Positions 1 to 8,790 are shown, counted from the first letter of the stretch. The stretch: 59,411 nt of DNA from Streptococcus acidominimus (GCF_001921825.1 NZ_MSJL01000009.1:1-59411), one strand, 5' to 3'. The notes: a model not told the origin generated them from the letters alone. Program-made: numbers and translations.

Positions 1-2
1 TT

Positions 3-1136
3 CAGCAACAGGAATCACAAGTCAGAGCTCAAGCCCATGCACAGGCGGTCCGGTATCGTCAGCAACAGATCCGCAGTGAGTATGCGCAAGCAACAGGATA
101 CTATGGCACCCCTAGAACCCGTGAAGCAAAGAACCTTCTCCGAAATTGGGGTACAGCCCTTGCCAATACCTTGAAGCATGTGTGTACAACAGCTGAGCGT
201 GTAGGGAAGCAGACAATGAAGTTCTTGAAGAAAGTTGATTGGAAAAAGGTTGCGATTGTGGCAACTGCCACCGTAGCAGCAGTAGCAGTTACGGCACTAA
301 CAGCAGGAGCTGCAGCCCCTCTTATTGCGGGAATGATGGGAGTCACTTCATCAGCGCTAGCCATGGGGACTGTTGGTTTTGGTACAACGGTTGCGATAGG
401 AGTAGCTACTGGAGCTGTTAGTGGTGCTGCTGGAGGTGCAACCTATGGCTGGTTAGAGGGGAACCTATCTGGACGAAGTAGCAAAACAATTACTCAAAAT
501 ACTCTTAGTGGCGGACTGAATGGTTTTGTTTCAGGAGGCTTAACTGGTGGTTTGGGTAGTACTCTTACAGGTAGCACTGCTGGACTTTCCAATCCATTAT
601 TGCGCTATGGAGCAGATACAGCTTCTGAAACGGTAGTGGATACGCTTGTAGATTCTGCGACAGGTGGCGATGTCACACCGGGAAGTATTGCGACCAATCT
701 AGCCATTAATGCGGTTACAGAGGGTGTATCTGCCCGTGTGGCAAAGCCAGATGTAGCCAAGAACAAGCCGAAAGCTGGGGATGTACCAATTATGAAAGCT
801 CGTAAGGATGTGACTGCTTTCAAGTTAAATGATATTAAGAGTAAGATTGATCCTTTCAATCTTAAAATGACACAAACAGTTAAGAATCATGCTTCTGATA
901 TTGCTACTAAAGGTAAATATAAAGGGGAACTAAATAGACCTTATATCGATTCAACTGGTACAGGATTATTAATAAAAGAGATTATTGATAGTGGTATACC
1001 AGTTAAAGATAAATATTTGCCAAATGGTTGGCGTTGGGATGTACCTGGTTCATTTAATGGAAGAAGTGAGGGGAATTTCGAACTAGTTATTGACTTAGAT
1101 AATAATATTGTAACTCACTTCAATTTTACGAGGTGA
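3..1136 (+). CDS. Rhs/WapA-type polymorphic toxin, C-terminal part (5' end outside window)
   Basis: The reading frame is open from base 3, so this is the 3' end of a longer gene and not a protein starting at the ATG of base 171. The first 55 codons (motifs RQQQIRSEYAQATG, GTPRTREAKNLL) match the sequence just after the Rhs core in the cassette at 5047-6636, which places the missing Rhs/YD repeats upstream. A hydrophobic glycine/alanine-rich stretch follows (about window residues 75-200), probably a translocation or linker region. The last 100 or so residues are the variable toxin tip, with GWRWDVPGSF, FELVIDLDNN and a terminal HFNF. That tip looks like a small nuclease of the BECR-fold kind; this is inference and I cannot name the family. 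The presumed immunity gene starts 6 bp downstream. This cassette is the only one still joined in frame to an apparently full Rhs protein. Confidence 0.85.
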   Translation, partial: QQQESQVRAQAHAQAVRYRQQQIRSEYAQATGYYGTPRTREAKNLLRNWGTALANTLKHVCTTAERVGKQTMKFLKKVDWKKVAIVATATVAAVAVTALTAGAAAPLIAGMMGVTSSALAMGTVGFGTTVAIGVATGAVSGAAGGATYGWLEGNLSGRSSKTITQNTLSGGLNGFVSGGLTGGLGSTLTGSTAGLSNPLLRYGADTASETVVDTLVDSATGGDVTPGSIATNLAINAVTEGVSARVAKPDVAKNKPKAGDVPIMKARKDVTAFKLNDIKSKIDPFNLKMTQTVKNHASDIATKGKYKGELNRPYIDSTGTGLLIKEIIDSGIPVKDKYLPNGWRWDVPGSFNGRSEGNFELVIDLDNNIVTHFNFTR

Positions 1137-1142
1137 TTAAAG

Positions 1143-1607
1143 ATGTTTAGCTATATTATTACAAAACAGTTAGATAACAAAAAAATAGTGTATAAAAAAT
1201 CTGAATATAGTATTGATACTGTACCAATAGTTAATTCAGATATATATATTTTGGTGGATGACCTTCAAATTGGTTTTGATTTGACAACGGGTTACTTTAC
1301 ACAAATATTTGGATATTTTCCTCAATTGTTATTTTGCGACAAAAAAGATTTTGTTATTCCACAATCTCAAAAAGGTATTCTAACTTTAGATATTAAAGAA
1401 TTTGAAATTTCATCAGGTGAGAGTATTCGTTTGAAAAGCTCTAAAGAATGGATTACATTTTATTCGGAAAGAACAGATTATTTATATTTTGGAAAAGAGT
1501 CATTGTCTAAACGAGTGACATATATAGAGTTTTGTCCAAATTGTATTGCAAGTGTGAATGAAAATGGAGAGCTTGAAGGGCTTTGGCTATTGATACACTG
1601 GCTTTAA
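1143..1607 (+). CDS. Putative immunity protein of the first toxin cassette
   Basis: 154-residue acidic, aromatic-rich soluble protein with no signal peptide or membrane segment. I do not recognise the family. Its position, 6 bp after the toxin stop and in the same transcript, is the classic place for a cognate immunity gene in Rhs/WapA systems, and that is the only basis for the functional call. The AT-rich codon use resembles the toxin tip and differs from the Rhs core, as expected if tip and immunity gene travel together. A pair of cysteines (FCPNC) lies near the C-terminus. Confidence 0.65.
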   Translation: MFSYIITKQLDNKKIVYKKSEYSIDTVPIVNSDIYILVDDLQIGFDLTTGYFTQIFGYFPQLLFCDKKDFVIPQSQKGILTLDIKEFEISSGESIRLKSSKEWITFYSERTDYLYFGKESLSKRVTYIEFCPNCIASVNENGELEGLWLLIHWL

Positions 1608-1615
1608 TTTATTGA

Positions 1616-2107
1616 TGGTTTAATCTGGCTTTTAACGCAGGGAAACCTATAGATACTTCTTTAATTCCACAATTGGTATTTTATTATAGCTATGCTAAGG
1701 GGTGGGAATTTTATGAAACTGTAATCAATGCTTTTAGCTTGTTAACAATCCGAACAGATGTCAAGGAAGCACTGGTAGAAAATGGAATCACGAATGTACA
1801 ATATATTCCTGTAATTATTGAGGATATCGATACAGGTGAACAGAATACAGATTATTACGTTGTTAACTTTCTAACTAAATTAGATGCTGTGAACTTAGAC
1901 AATAGTCAATTTTATTATAATCCAAAGTACAATAGTTATTCATTTTTGGGGAATTGTATTTATTTTAACTCTAATATTATTGATGGAGTAGATATATTCA
2001 TAGATATAAAGGCTTCTATGTCAATTTTTGTATCTGAAAAAGTGAAGCAGATTTTTAAAGACAATAATTGGCAAACAATGAATTTTACTCAGTTGGGGCT
2101 TGTATAA
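1616..2107 (+). pseudogene. 5'-truncated orphan immunity gene (DUF1629/Imm11-like)
   Basis: The frame is open from 1616 to the stop at 2105-2107, but the first possible start is a TTG at 1673 with no ribosome binding site. The residues before it (FNAGKPIDTSLIP) read like real coding sequence, so the gene has probably lost its 5' end. The C-terminal half (ASMSIFVSEKVKQIFKDNNW) has the shape of DUF1629/Imm11 immunity proteins, which end in an 'F-VS-x-K-x-K-x-[IL]F' block. It sits behind the first immunity gene with no toxin of its own. It may be a leftover from a cassette whose toxin has been replaced, or a 144-residue protein made from the TTG. Confidence 0.5.
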
Positions 2108-2118
2108 AAAAGTGTTCT

Positions 2119-2395
2119 GCGGTGCTGTCAGCGCTTGAGCTAGTCAGTGAGGACTTTTGAAAACATATTGTTTTCCGTCCTCTCTCGCCTAGCTCCCCGC
2201 CCACCTATGGAGTTATACTCCATAGGTGTTTTGTCACATCACCACAGAGCTATTTGGTGTGTCATACTTAATTATGCAGAGGGGATAAAGTTCTCTTACT
2301 TATTTATTCGTAAAGAAATCTAAAAAATAAGCCATAAATAAATTTTTATATTAAAAAATGTATAATAGAGTAGTTAATTTATAGTGGCAATCTCT
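2119..2395 (+). repeat. Inter-cassette element R1: nested hairpin, terminator and promoter-like box
   Basis: First of five related copies. In order it holds a nested hairpin (outer arms GAGCTAG 2137-2143 with CTAGCTC; middle GAGGAC with GTCCTC; inner GAAAACA with TGTTTTC), a rho-independent terminator hairpin (CACCTATGGAGT / ACTCCATAGGTG, then TTTTGT), an AT-rich stretch with ATTCGTAAAGAAATC, and a TATAAT box at 2361-2366. It ends at the first codon of an Rhs core remnant (about 2398). The inner arms differ from other copies by matched changes, which argues that the structure matters. Confidence 0.85.
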
Positions 2396-2397
2396 TG

Positions 2398-2526
2398 TTC
2401 CAGTTGGAAAATAAAGATAGCACGATTACCTATATCTACAATAAAGAAAACCGTCTCCTAGCTATGAAAGACAAGCAAGGTCTTCTGATGGCACCCCTAG
2501 AACACGTGAAGCGAAGAATCTTTTAA
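2398..2526 (+). pseudogene. Rhs core remnant, out of frame with the next toxin
   Basis: Reads FQLENKDSTITYIYNKENRL and on to LLMA, matching the start of the longer Rhs core piece at 4234. At about 2490 the sequence jumps to the GTPRTREAKNLL pre-toxin motif, but in another frame, so translation of the remnant ends at TAA 2524-2526. The deletion joint removed the rest of the Rhs core. This shows the downstream toxin tip was displaced rather than expressed as an Rhs fusion. Confidence 0.8.
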
Positions 2527-2600
2527 GAAATTGGGGTAAGGCTCTCAAAGAGACCTATACGCATGTTTGTAAAACAGCCAAGCGTGTTGGGAAGCAGACA

Positions 2601-3449
2601 GTGAACTTCTCTAAGACAATTGATTGGAAAAAGGTTGTAAGCGTATCGGCATACATTGCTGGAGAGTTCTTATCTGTCAATGATATTTATCGGTTGGTTA
2701 CTGGTAAAGATCCTCTGACGGGTGAAAAGGCTAGTCGTTTAGAGGCAGCCGCTTGGTTGACATTAGACGTTCTAACCTTAGGCGGTAGCAAGGCAGGTAA
2801 GGTTGCCAAAGTCGCGACCAAGGCGAATAAGCTAGTTGATGTCGTTAAAGGAAGTAAGGTTGTATCACGAGTTAATAAAACAGTAGATGTTGTCAAGAGC
2901 TCTAAGGCAGTATCTAAAGCGAATAAAGTGATTGATTCTGGTAAAGCCTATCTGAAATCCGGAGCTAATAAACTACTCGACACTCCTCTTTCCCTCTCTC
3001 CACGACTAGCAACAGCAGGTGGTTCTGCCATGAATATGGGAGGGACTACTCTTCGAGAAGCTGGGCAGAATGTCAAGAAAGGCTTTGACAATTTTGTTCA
3101 AGCCTTTGCGAAGAATGGGGATGAAGTTGCGCAAGGAACTGGGAAAGGCAGTAGTAGAACTTCAAAATCAGTTGGCAATATGAATGAGTTCCTATCTTCG
3201 GATTTTGGTAGGGAAATAGGCGATAAGTTACAAAAAACTAAAAAGAGATATGATGGTCAGACAGTTTATAAAGTAACAGAAGACATAGGTGATTTAAAAA
3301 AGGGAGACCAGCTATATTTAGATGGTTTACATAAGGATCATTTGGAAGTGTTTGATAAACGTGGAAAATTCCAGCAGGTGTTAAACTTGGACGGAACTAC
3401 GAATAATATTAAGACAGATAGAGGAATAGGAAGAAGGTTACCTAAATGA
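2601..3449 (+). CDS. Displaced Rhs toxin tip, colicin E3-like C-terminus
   Basis: The homologous frame (GTPRTREAKNLLRNWG) is open from about 2490; the first usable start is GTG 2601 preceded by GGGAAG. The body is rich in Lys/Val/Ala (repeated KVVSRVNK-type segments), then about 90 residues of toxin tip. The end of the tip (LYLDGLHKDHLEVFDKRGK, then NLDGT, then GRRLPK) resembles the colicin E3/cloacin 16S-rRNase domain, in which Asp, His and Glu of a 'D-x-x-H...LE' segment are catalytic. The similarity is by eye and has one extra residue between His and Glu, so the activity is inferred. The gene overlaps its immunity gene by 4 bp. Without a clear secretion or Rhs part it is probably an orphan. 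Confidence 0.65.
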   Translation: MNFSKTIDWKKVVSVSAYIAGEFLSVNDIYRLVTGKDPLTGEKASRLEAAAWLTLDVLTLGGSKAGKVAKVATKANKLVDVVKGSKVVSRVNKTVDVVKSSKAVSKANKVIDSGKAYLKSGANKLLDTPLSLSPRLATAGGSAMNMGGTTLREAGQNVKKGFDNFVQAFAKNGDEVAQGTGKGSSRTSKSVGNMNEFLSSDFGREIGDKLQKTKKRYDGQTVYKVTEDIGDLKKGDQLYLDGLHKDHLEVFDKRGKFQQVLNLDGTTNNIKTDRGIGRRLPK

Positions 3450-3820
3450 TTAAGAAAAACTTACTCAGTCTTATCAAAGTTTATATAAATTTGAATCAAA
3501 CTTTTAATGGGTGTTTGATAGATAATAGTGAGTTGATTGATATAGAAAATGATATAAATGCTTCATTTGCTAAGGAATATAACGTGTTGCTCAAGGGGAT
3601 TAGTGGTATGGAAAAAATAAACCTATCCACTTTAAATAGTCCTAATAATGAGGAATATGTAAAAAATATGGTAGCTATATATACGTCTTTAAATCGTCTA
3701 GAAAACCATTTTATTGACTTGAGAGAGGCTCATACTAAAATTAGTAAAACATTTCGTTCTATAGTTAAAGACAACATTGAAGATACGGAGCTATTAGAAA
3801 GTGAGAATGAAGAATCGTAG
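3446..3820 (+). CDS. Putative immunity protein for the colicin E3-like tip
   Basis: 124 residues, largely helical and acidic at the C-terminus (ESENEES), with no membrane segment. The ATG overlaps the toxin stop (ATGA), so translation is coupled. An acidic protein would suit binding to the basic nuclease tip. Family not recognised; the function rests on the pairing. About 130 bp of AT-rich sequence without features follows, before the next inter-cassette element. Confidence 0.6.
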   Translation: MIKKNLLSLIKVYINLNQTFNGCLIDNSELIDIENDINASFAKEYNVLLKGISGMEKINLSTLNSPNNEEYVKNMVAIYTSLNRLENHFIDLREAHTKISKTFRSIVKDNIEDTELLESENEES

Positions 3821-3953
3821 GTAATTGAGTATTTTACGAATAAACAACTTAGATATCTAATAAAAATAAGCAGATATATTTTGATTACTGTGAAAAGTTA
3901 CTTCTCACATTCTTTAATCCTAGGAATAAAATTAGAATACAAAGTGATGTTGC

Positions 3954-4230
3954 GTGGCGCTGTTAGCGATTGAGCTAGTCAGCGAGGACTTTGAAAATGT
4001 ACCATTTTCCGTCCTCTCTTTCCTAGCTCCCCGCCCACCTATGGAGGCTATACTCCATAGGTGTTTTGTCACATCACCACTAGAGCTATTTGGTGTGTCA
4101 TACTTAATTATGCCGAGGGGATAAGGTTCTCTTACTTATTTATTCGTAAAGAAATCTAAAAAATAAGCTATAAATACATTTTTATATGAAAAAATGTATA
4201 ATAGAGTAGTTAATTTATAGTGGTAATCTC
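3954..4230 (+). repeat. Inter-cassette element R2
   Basis: Second copy of the conserved element. Nested hairpin with outer GAGCTAG/CTAGCTC, middle GAGGAC/GTCCTC and inner GAAAATG/CATTTTC. Both inner arms changed together relative to R3 and R4 (GAAAACG/CGTTTTC). Terminator stem CACCTATGGAG/CTCCATAGGTG with a six-base loop. TATAAT box at 4197-4202, about 30 bp before the Rhs core frame of the next cassette. Confidence 0.85.
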
Positions 4231-5046
4231 TTGTTCCAGTTGGAGAACAAGAACGGCAACCGGATTTCTTCTAAGAAGAGTGATGAGCAGTTAGACTACA
4301 TCTACGATACGGAGAACCGTCTCCTAGCTGTGAAAGACAAGGACGGGCTTCTGATGGCAGCCCTCTATGACGGGGACGACAATCGGGTATTTACCGCTAG
4401 CCGTAAGGAGGGCAAGTACACCTATAAACTCTTCAAACGCGAGGAGAAGAAGTCTCCTTACACTGCCCCAAATGGGGAGGAACACAGCCTCTTCTGGTAT
4501 GGCTTTAGTCAGAATGTTTTACAGGCTCTTTCCAGTCTTCCGCAAACAGTGGGAACCATCTGGCATGAGATCTTTGACGACGTGTCCACCGCTTATCACA
4601 AGAAGGTAGCCAAGGATCGAGCCAATGAAGAGGGGTTAGTAGTCAACCCACCAAGTATCGGGGAGCTTCCGGGTGAGGGTGAAGTAACTTACGCCAGCCA
4701 AGTCAAGGAAGTGCTTATTCCTTACACCACACGGGAAGATAGCTTTAACTACTACGAAGAACGTAACTACGTCAATGATGTCAATCGTCAGCACACCGAG
4801 GTTCTCCAGACCTATGACCGGGAACTCAAGGGAAGAGAAACCTACACCTATGGTCATGGTAGAACGTCTTATCACAACCATGAAACAGGCGACCATTACA
4901 ACTACTTGACCAACCAGTCTGGCTCTGTGACAGGCTTGACCAAGGAGGGAGAAGCCGTAGCGTCAACCAGCTACAACCTCTATGGTTCTACGACAAGAAC
5001 GACAGATGAGACAGGTAATCCTTATGCCTACAATGGGGAAGCCTGA
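4231..5046 (+). pseudogene. Rhs core fragment, ends at an in-frame TGA
   Basis: 271 codons of Rhs/YD-type core: FQLENKNGN, YIYDTENRLLAVKDKDG, ALYDGDDNRVF, a spacer, then HYNYLTNQSGSVTGL and YGSTTRTTDETGNPYAYNGEA. The frame stops at TGA 5044-5046 and continues without a shift into DITGLDYLRARYYDSQ, the standard Rhs core end. The TGA therefore most likely replaces an Arg codon (NGEAR-D) by one C-to-T change. No good start exists: a TTG at 4231 lacks a ribosome binding site and lies about 30 bp from the TATAAT of element R2. It is the longest core remnant in the array. Confidence 0.8.
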
Positions 5047-5133
5047 GACATCACAGGACTTGACTATTTAAGAGCAAGATATTATGATAGCCAAGCAGGA
5101 ACATTCCTCACAGAAGACAGCTATCAAGGTCAA

Positions 5134-6636
5134 GTGACTAACCCGCTTAGCCAGAACCGCTATGCTTATGTCCACAACAACCCAGTTAATTACACCGATC
5201 CGAGCGGGCATATCGCTGCTTCTCCATTTATGATGCTTCGGGATGGTGGAAATCCGCTCCCTGCACCTCGATATAGTCAACCTAGACCGCTGATTAACTA
5301 TGAGGATGGAACACTTTATGCGCCTAATACACCTGAAAATAGGGCTCATCAAATCCGTCAACAACAGACAGGTGTGTATAGTTACACCTATGTCCCAACC
5401 TATGTTCCAACAGCTTCCGCTTATCAGTATATTCAGCAACAGGAAGCCCAAGCTAGAGCGCAAGCCTATGCTCGAGCCAGAGCCCAAGCTGCTCAGCGCC
5501 GTCAGCAACAGATCCGCAGTGAGTATGCGCAAGCAACTGGACAATATGGTACTCCAAAATCGCGTGAAGCGACAAATCTTTTCCATAACTGGACCAAGTC
5601 ATTTGAAGAAACGATACGCCATGTCTGCGACCCGAAAACGACCAAAGCAAGGGATAAGGGAAGAAGCCCTAAACCGATTAGCTTTGGCGGAGGAGGCGTT
5701 GCCAGCTGGGACGGCACCTCTGGACCAAGTTCTCGTTATCAGCCGAATGCTTCTGTATCAGCTAAGTCGAAAAAGCCTAGCAAGAAGAAGCTATCTGACA
5801 AGGAATTGTCGGAAACTATTCGGAGGGCAAATCAAGGTGATTCGAAAGCTCTTTCTCAGCTTATTGCACAACAACGCTATGCCCCAGCCTATGAGGGATT
5901 TGAATCAGCCCCGAAAGCAGGAGCTATTATCGCCGCTGGAATTGTTGGACTTGTTTATAAGAACCCAATTTATACTCTAGCTACGTATGGTGGAGTCAAT
6001 GCAGGCTTAACGAGTGCCCAAAAGAAAGAACCACTTGGTCAGGTACTTGCAAAGTCCGTTATAGGAGCTGTTTCAGGTTATGCCCTAGGTAAGATAGGCG
6101 CAAAAATTGGCGCTCAAAGTTTGTTAGGTGCTGCCTTTGTGGATGGTGCAGGAGAAACCGCTCTTGATGTGATTCTTGCAGGATTAGAGGGCGAGAGTGT
6201 CAGTCCAGAAGAGCTTGTAAGTTCCTTTGTGGGTAACGTAGCAGCCAACGCCCTCATTGGTCTAGTCGGTAAAGCAATTTCCAATATTGCAGGAGCTAAA
6301 GTTGGGAATGCTGTTGATGATATTGGAGATACTAATCGGATAGTAACGGGACTGGATCAATTGTCTCCTAGAGATATCCAGTCTATGTCGCTTGATGAGA
6401 TTCGGAAAGCAGTACCAACAGACAAGGGCTGGCGTATTTACGAAAATAATGGTTTTGTACATATCAAGGATGAATTAGGGAAGATGAGAATAAGATTAGA
6501 TCCGCCAGATAAGACGACTACATACCCGCACATGCATATTTATGATGAAAATAAAAATTTATTAGATTTAGATGGGAATATTGTAGCTATTGATTCTCCC
6601 GAAGGGCATATTCCTTGGAATAATGGAGGAAATTAA
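5134..6636 (+). CDS. Rhs core end plus displaced toxin tip, separated from the core by a stop
   Basis: Same frame as the preceding fragment; open from 5047 with GTG 5134 as first start (weak AAGGT upstream). It opens with the core boundary (ARYYDSQAGTFL, then NRYAYVHNNPVNYTDPSGH), where Rhs proteins change from shared core to variable tip. A Gln/Ala/Arg-rich linker follows, then GTPKSREATNLF, a hydrophobic glycine-zipper-like stretch (about residues 255-405), and a tip of about 95 residues with RIRLDPPDKTTTYPHMHIYD, NLLDLDGNIV and EGHIPW. The two His of HMH and a later His are plausible nuclease residues. It resembles a recurrent toxin domain of polymorphic toxins that I cannot name securely. 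The immunity gene follows with no gap. Confidence 0.75.
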   Translation: MTNPLSQNRYAYVHNNPVNYTDPSGHIAASPFMMLRDGGNPLPAPRYSQPRPLINYEDGTLYAPNTPENRAHQIRQQQTGVYSYTYVPTYVPTASAYQYIQQQEAQARAQAYARARAQAAQRRQQQIRSEYAQATGQYGTPKSREATNLFHNWTKSFEETIRHVCDPKTTKARDKGRSPKPISFGGGGVASWDGTSGPSSRYQPNASVSAKSKKPSKKKLSDKELSETIRRANQGDSKALSQLIAQQRYAPAYEGFESAPKAGAIIAAGIVGLVYKNPIYTLATYGGVNAGLTSAQKKEPLGQVLAKSVIGAVSGYALGKIGAKIGAQSLLGAAFVDGAGETALDVILAGLEGESVSPEELVSSFVGNVAANALIGLVGKAISNIAGAKVGNAVDDIGDTNRIVTGLDQLSPRDIQSMSLDEIRKAVPTDKGWRIYENNGFVHIKDELGKMRIRLDPPDKTTTYPHMHIYDENKNLLDLDGNIVAIDSPEGHIPWNNGGN

Positions 6637-7071
6637 ATGAACATTACACAAATCCTAAAAGCAATTGAACAGACTGACTATTGCGACGCACAAATCTTAG
6701 ATTTTGAAATAAAATATTTAGGAGATGAAGCAAATTTATTCATAGAAAGCTATGAATCAGAAGACTCCAAAAAATTTTGTTGGAAAATAAGCTTTTTACG
6801 ATGTGCAAAGGTTAACTATGAAACGGATGCTAGTTGGGTTACAGAATCTCAAGGCACAAAAATATTATGGAGAACAGAGGCTGTAAAAACTTTAAAAGAT
6901 GGTCAGCTTTTAGGCTATTCTGGGCATGATATTCAAATAGTAAATACGGATGATAATTTTTATGAGAGTAAAGTTATATTAGCCAATATGTCTATCAATA
7001 TTGTTTGCCAAGATATTGAGGTTTCTAAAGTTTTAATTGCAGATCAACATTTTTTCTGGGATGAAAACTGA
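6637..7071 (+). CDS. Putative immunity protein of the third cassette
   Basis: 144 residues; its ATG directly follows the toxin TAA, so the two are translationally coupled. Acidic, mixed alpha/beta by eye, no membrane segment. The C-terminal part (SINIVCQDIEVSKVLI) is hydrophobic and beta-rich. Family not recognised; called immunity because of its place between the toxin tip and the inter-cassette element. Confidence 0.65.
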   Translation: MNITQILKAIEQTDYCDAQILDFEIKYLGDEANLFIESYESEDSKKFCWKISFLRCAKVNYETDASWVTESQGTKILWRTEAVKTLKDGQLLGYSGHDIQIVNTDDNFYESKVILANMSINIVCQDIEVSKVLIADQHFFWDEN

Positions 7072-7119
7072 CAAAACTAAATAGTACATTATTTTATTTA
7101 GGTTTCAACGTAACATTCC

Positions 7120-7396
7120 GTGGTGCTGTTGGCGATTGAGCTAGTCAGCGAGGACTTTGAAAACGTACCGTTTTCCGTCCTCTTTTTCCTAGCTCCCCGA
7201 CCACCTATGGAGTTATACTCCATAGGTGTTTTGTCACATCACCACTAGAATTACCAAGTGTGTCATAACCAAGTACAACAGGGGAATATGTTTGCCTCAC
7301 TTATTTATTCGTAAAAAATCTAAAAAATAAGTTATAAATACATTTTATATTAAAAATGTATTTATAATAGAGTATTTGATTTATGGGAATAATCTC
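7120..7396 (+). repeat. Inter-cassette element R3
   Basis: Third copy. Outermost arms GTGGTG (7120-7125) and CACCAC pair perfectly here and enclose both the nested hairpin (GAGCTAG, GAGGAC, GAAAACG with complements) and the terminator stem CACCTATGGAGT/ACTCCATAGGTG. TATAAT box at 7363-7368. Bases 7072-7119 before it hold nothing recognisable. Confidence 0.85.
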
Positions 7397-7411
7397 CAGA
7401 CCTAGTTATAA

Positions 7412-7540
7412 AATAAGGACGAGACAACCAGTTATATCTACGATAAGAATGATAACCACATTTCTCAAAGTAAGAATCATGAGCAGTCAGACTACATCTA
7501 TGATAAAGAGAATTGGTTCTTGGGACTCAAAGTTTGCTAG
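7412..7540 (+). pseudogene. Rhs core remnant ending at TAG, in frame with the next toxin
   Basis: Reads NKDETTSYIYDKNDNHISQ, then DYIYDKENWFLGLKVC and stop TAG 7538-7540. The frame goes on into VGAALVDGTGETALDV of the displaced toxin. The joint lies in a CTCAAAGTTT stretch that the complete copy (about 6111-6121) also has. At the joint TAGG is doubled, which creates the stop. The same joint recurs at 8908-8923. Confidence 0.75.
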
Positions 7541-7555
7541 GTAGGTGCTGCCCTT

Positions 7556-8065
7556 GTGGACGGGACAGGAGAAACCGCCCTTGATGTGATTCTTGCAGGA
7601 TTAGAGGGTGAGAATGTCAGTCCAGAAGAGCTTGCAAGTTCCTTTGTAGGTAATGTGTCAGCCACCGCCCTCATTGGTCTAGTCGGTAAAGCAATTTCCA
7701 ATATTGCTGGAGCTAAATTAGGAGTGGCGACTGAACTTACGGAAGAAGTAGGTAAACATTATAATTTATCAACTTTGAATGATATGGCAAATGAAATTGC
7801 CGAGAAGACTGGTGGTGTAGTGAAGCAATTAAAGAATGGTTATAAAGTTGAGGTATCAAATGGTAGTAAACCAATAGTTATTAGATTGATGGATACTGGA
7901 AGTGGACAACGACTTCAACCATACTTCAGAGTAAGTATTGATGGACGAGGGTCTTTAGATATAAACGGTCAACTTTCTTCTAATAGAGCTGACACCCATA
8001 TTGATATATCCGGTAAATCTGTTGAACAAATTTTGGATATGATTGAAAAATATAGAGGAGATTAA
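7556..8065 (+). CDS. Displaced Rhs toxin tip of the fourth cassette
   Basis: 169 residues from GTG 7556; the homologous frame is open from 7541. Residues 1-57 (ETALDVILAGLEGENVSPEE onward to NIAGAK) repeat the pre-toxin segment of the gene at 5134-6636 almost exactly. The unique tip (about 110 residues) has EIAEKTGGVVKQLKNGYKVEV, PIVIRLMDTGSG, YFRVSIDGRGSL and a final HIDISGKSVEQI. I recall this 'YKVEV-NG-KPIV' pattern from polymorphic toxins but cannot name an activity. No secretion domain remains, so the toxin is probably silent or a donor for recombination. Confidence 0.6.
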   Translation: MDGTGETALDVILAGLEGENVSPEELASSFVGNVSATALIGLVGKAISNIAGAKLGVATELTEEVGKHYNLSTLNDMANEIAEKTGGVVKQLKNGYKVEVSNGSKPIVIRLMDTGSGQRLQPYFRVSIDGRGSLDINGQLSSNRADTHIDISGKSVEQILDMIEKYRGD

Positions 8066-8067
8066 GT

Positions 8068-8469
8068 ATGCTTTTACAAGAAAAATTGAATAGTTTATTT
8101 GAAATGGTGATAACTAAATTTAATGTAGATATACTTGGAAATCGTATTGTGCTGGAGGGGTATTTAGCAGAGGCGGATTATATATCCCATAGAATTGATT
8201 TTACGAGGGTGAGTTGTTTTTACTTTATTAATAATACAACTGAAAGTAGAAAGAATATTTGGCTACCTGAAGAAGATGATTTTTTGGAAATGACAAGTAT
8301 TTATGCTTTATCAGAATTAGTTAATATAGACATAGAATCTTCTAAAGATACATGGTTGAATCAGTATAGTGGATCTGGAAATATTGTTTTGGAATTTTGG
8401 AGCAATTTATTAGTTATAGAAGCTGAAACAATTATTATTAATGGAGTAAGCTATCCGATTGATTTTTAA
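8068..8469 (+). CDS. Putative immunity protein of the fourth cassette
   Basis: 133 residues, starting 2 bp after the toxin stop with AGAGGAG upstream. Acidic, rich in Trp/Tyr/Ile, no membrane segment; contains DIESSKDTWLNQYSGSGN. Family not recognised. The complete frame, good ribosome binding site and close spacing suggest the immunity gene is kept functional even though the toxin has lost its Rhs part. Confidence 0.65.
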   Translation: MLLQEKLNSLFEMVITKFNVDILGNRIVLEGYLAEADYISHRIDFTRVSCFYFINNTTESRKNIWLPEEDDFLEMTSIYALSELVNIDIESSKDTWLNQYSGSGNIVLEFWSNLLVIEAETIIINGVSYPIDF

Positions 8470-8496
8470 ATAGAAATTGGTCATTATCTGGCTTTA

Positions 8497-8776
8497 GTGG
8501 TGCTGTTAGCGTTGAGCTAGTCATTGAGGACTTTGAAAACGTACCGTTTTCCGTCCTCTCTTTCCTAGCTCCCCGCCCACCTATGGAGCTACCCTCCATA
8601 GGTGTTTTGTCACATCACCACTGGAGTTATATATGTTTGTTATAGTCAAGAAAAGTAGGCGAGCAGGTTGTTTTACTTATTTATTCGTAAAGAAATTTAA
8701 AAAATAAGCTATAAATAAATTTTTATATTAAAAAATGTATTTATAATAGAGTAGTTGATTTATGGTAATAATCTCC
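8497..8776 (+). repeat. Inter-cassette element R4
   Basis: Fourth copy, with GTGGTG/CACCAC outer arms, GAGCTAG/CTAGCTC, GAGGAC/GTCCTC, inner GAAAACG/CGTTTTC and terminator stem CACCTATGGAG/CTCCATAGGTG around a CTACC loop. After the terminator it diverges from R1-R3 (GTTATATATGTTTGTTATAGTC) and then returns to the shared AT-rich part with TATAAT at 8742-8747. R5 shares this divergent piece, so R4 and R5 are closest relatives. Confidence 0.85.
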
Positions 8777-8790
8777 AGACCTAATTATAA

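Noticed and set aside
171..1136. A separate 321-residue protein starting at ATG 171
   Set aside because: The same frame is open and homologous to Rhs sequence from base 3, so it is the tail of a larger gene.
4231..6636. Two independent genes at 4231-5046 and 5134-6636
   Set aside because: They share one frame and continuous Rhs homology across a single TGA; one broken gene is simpler.
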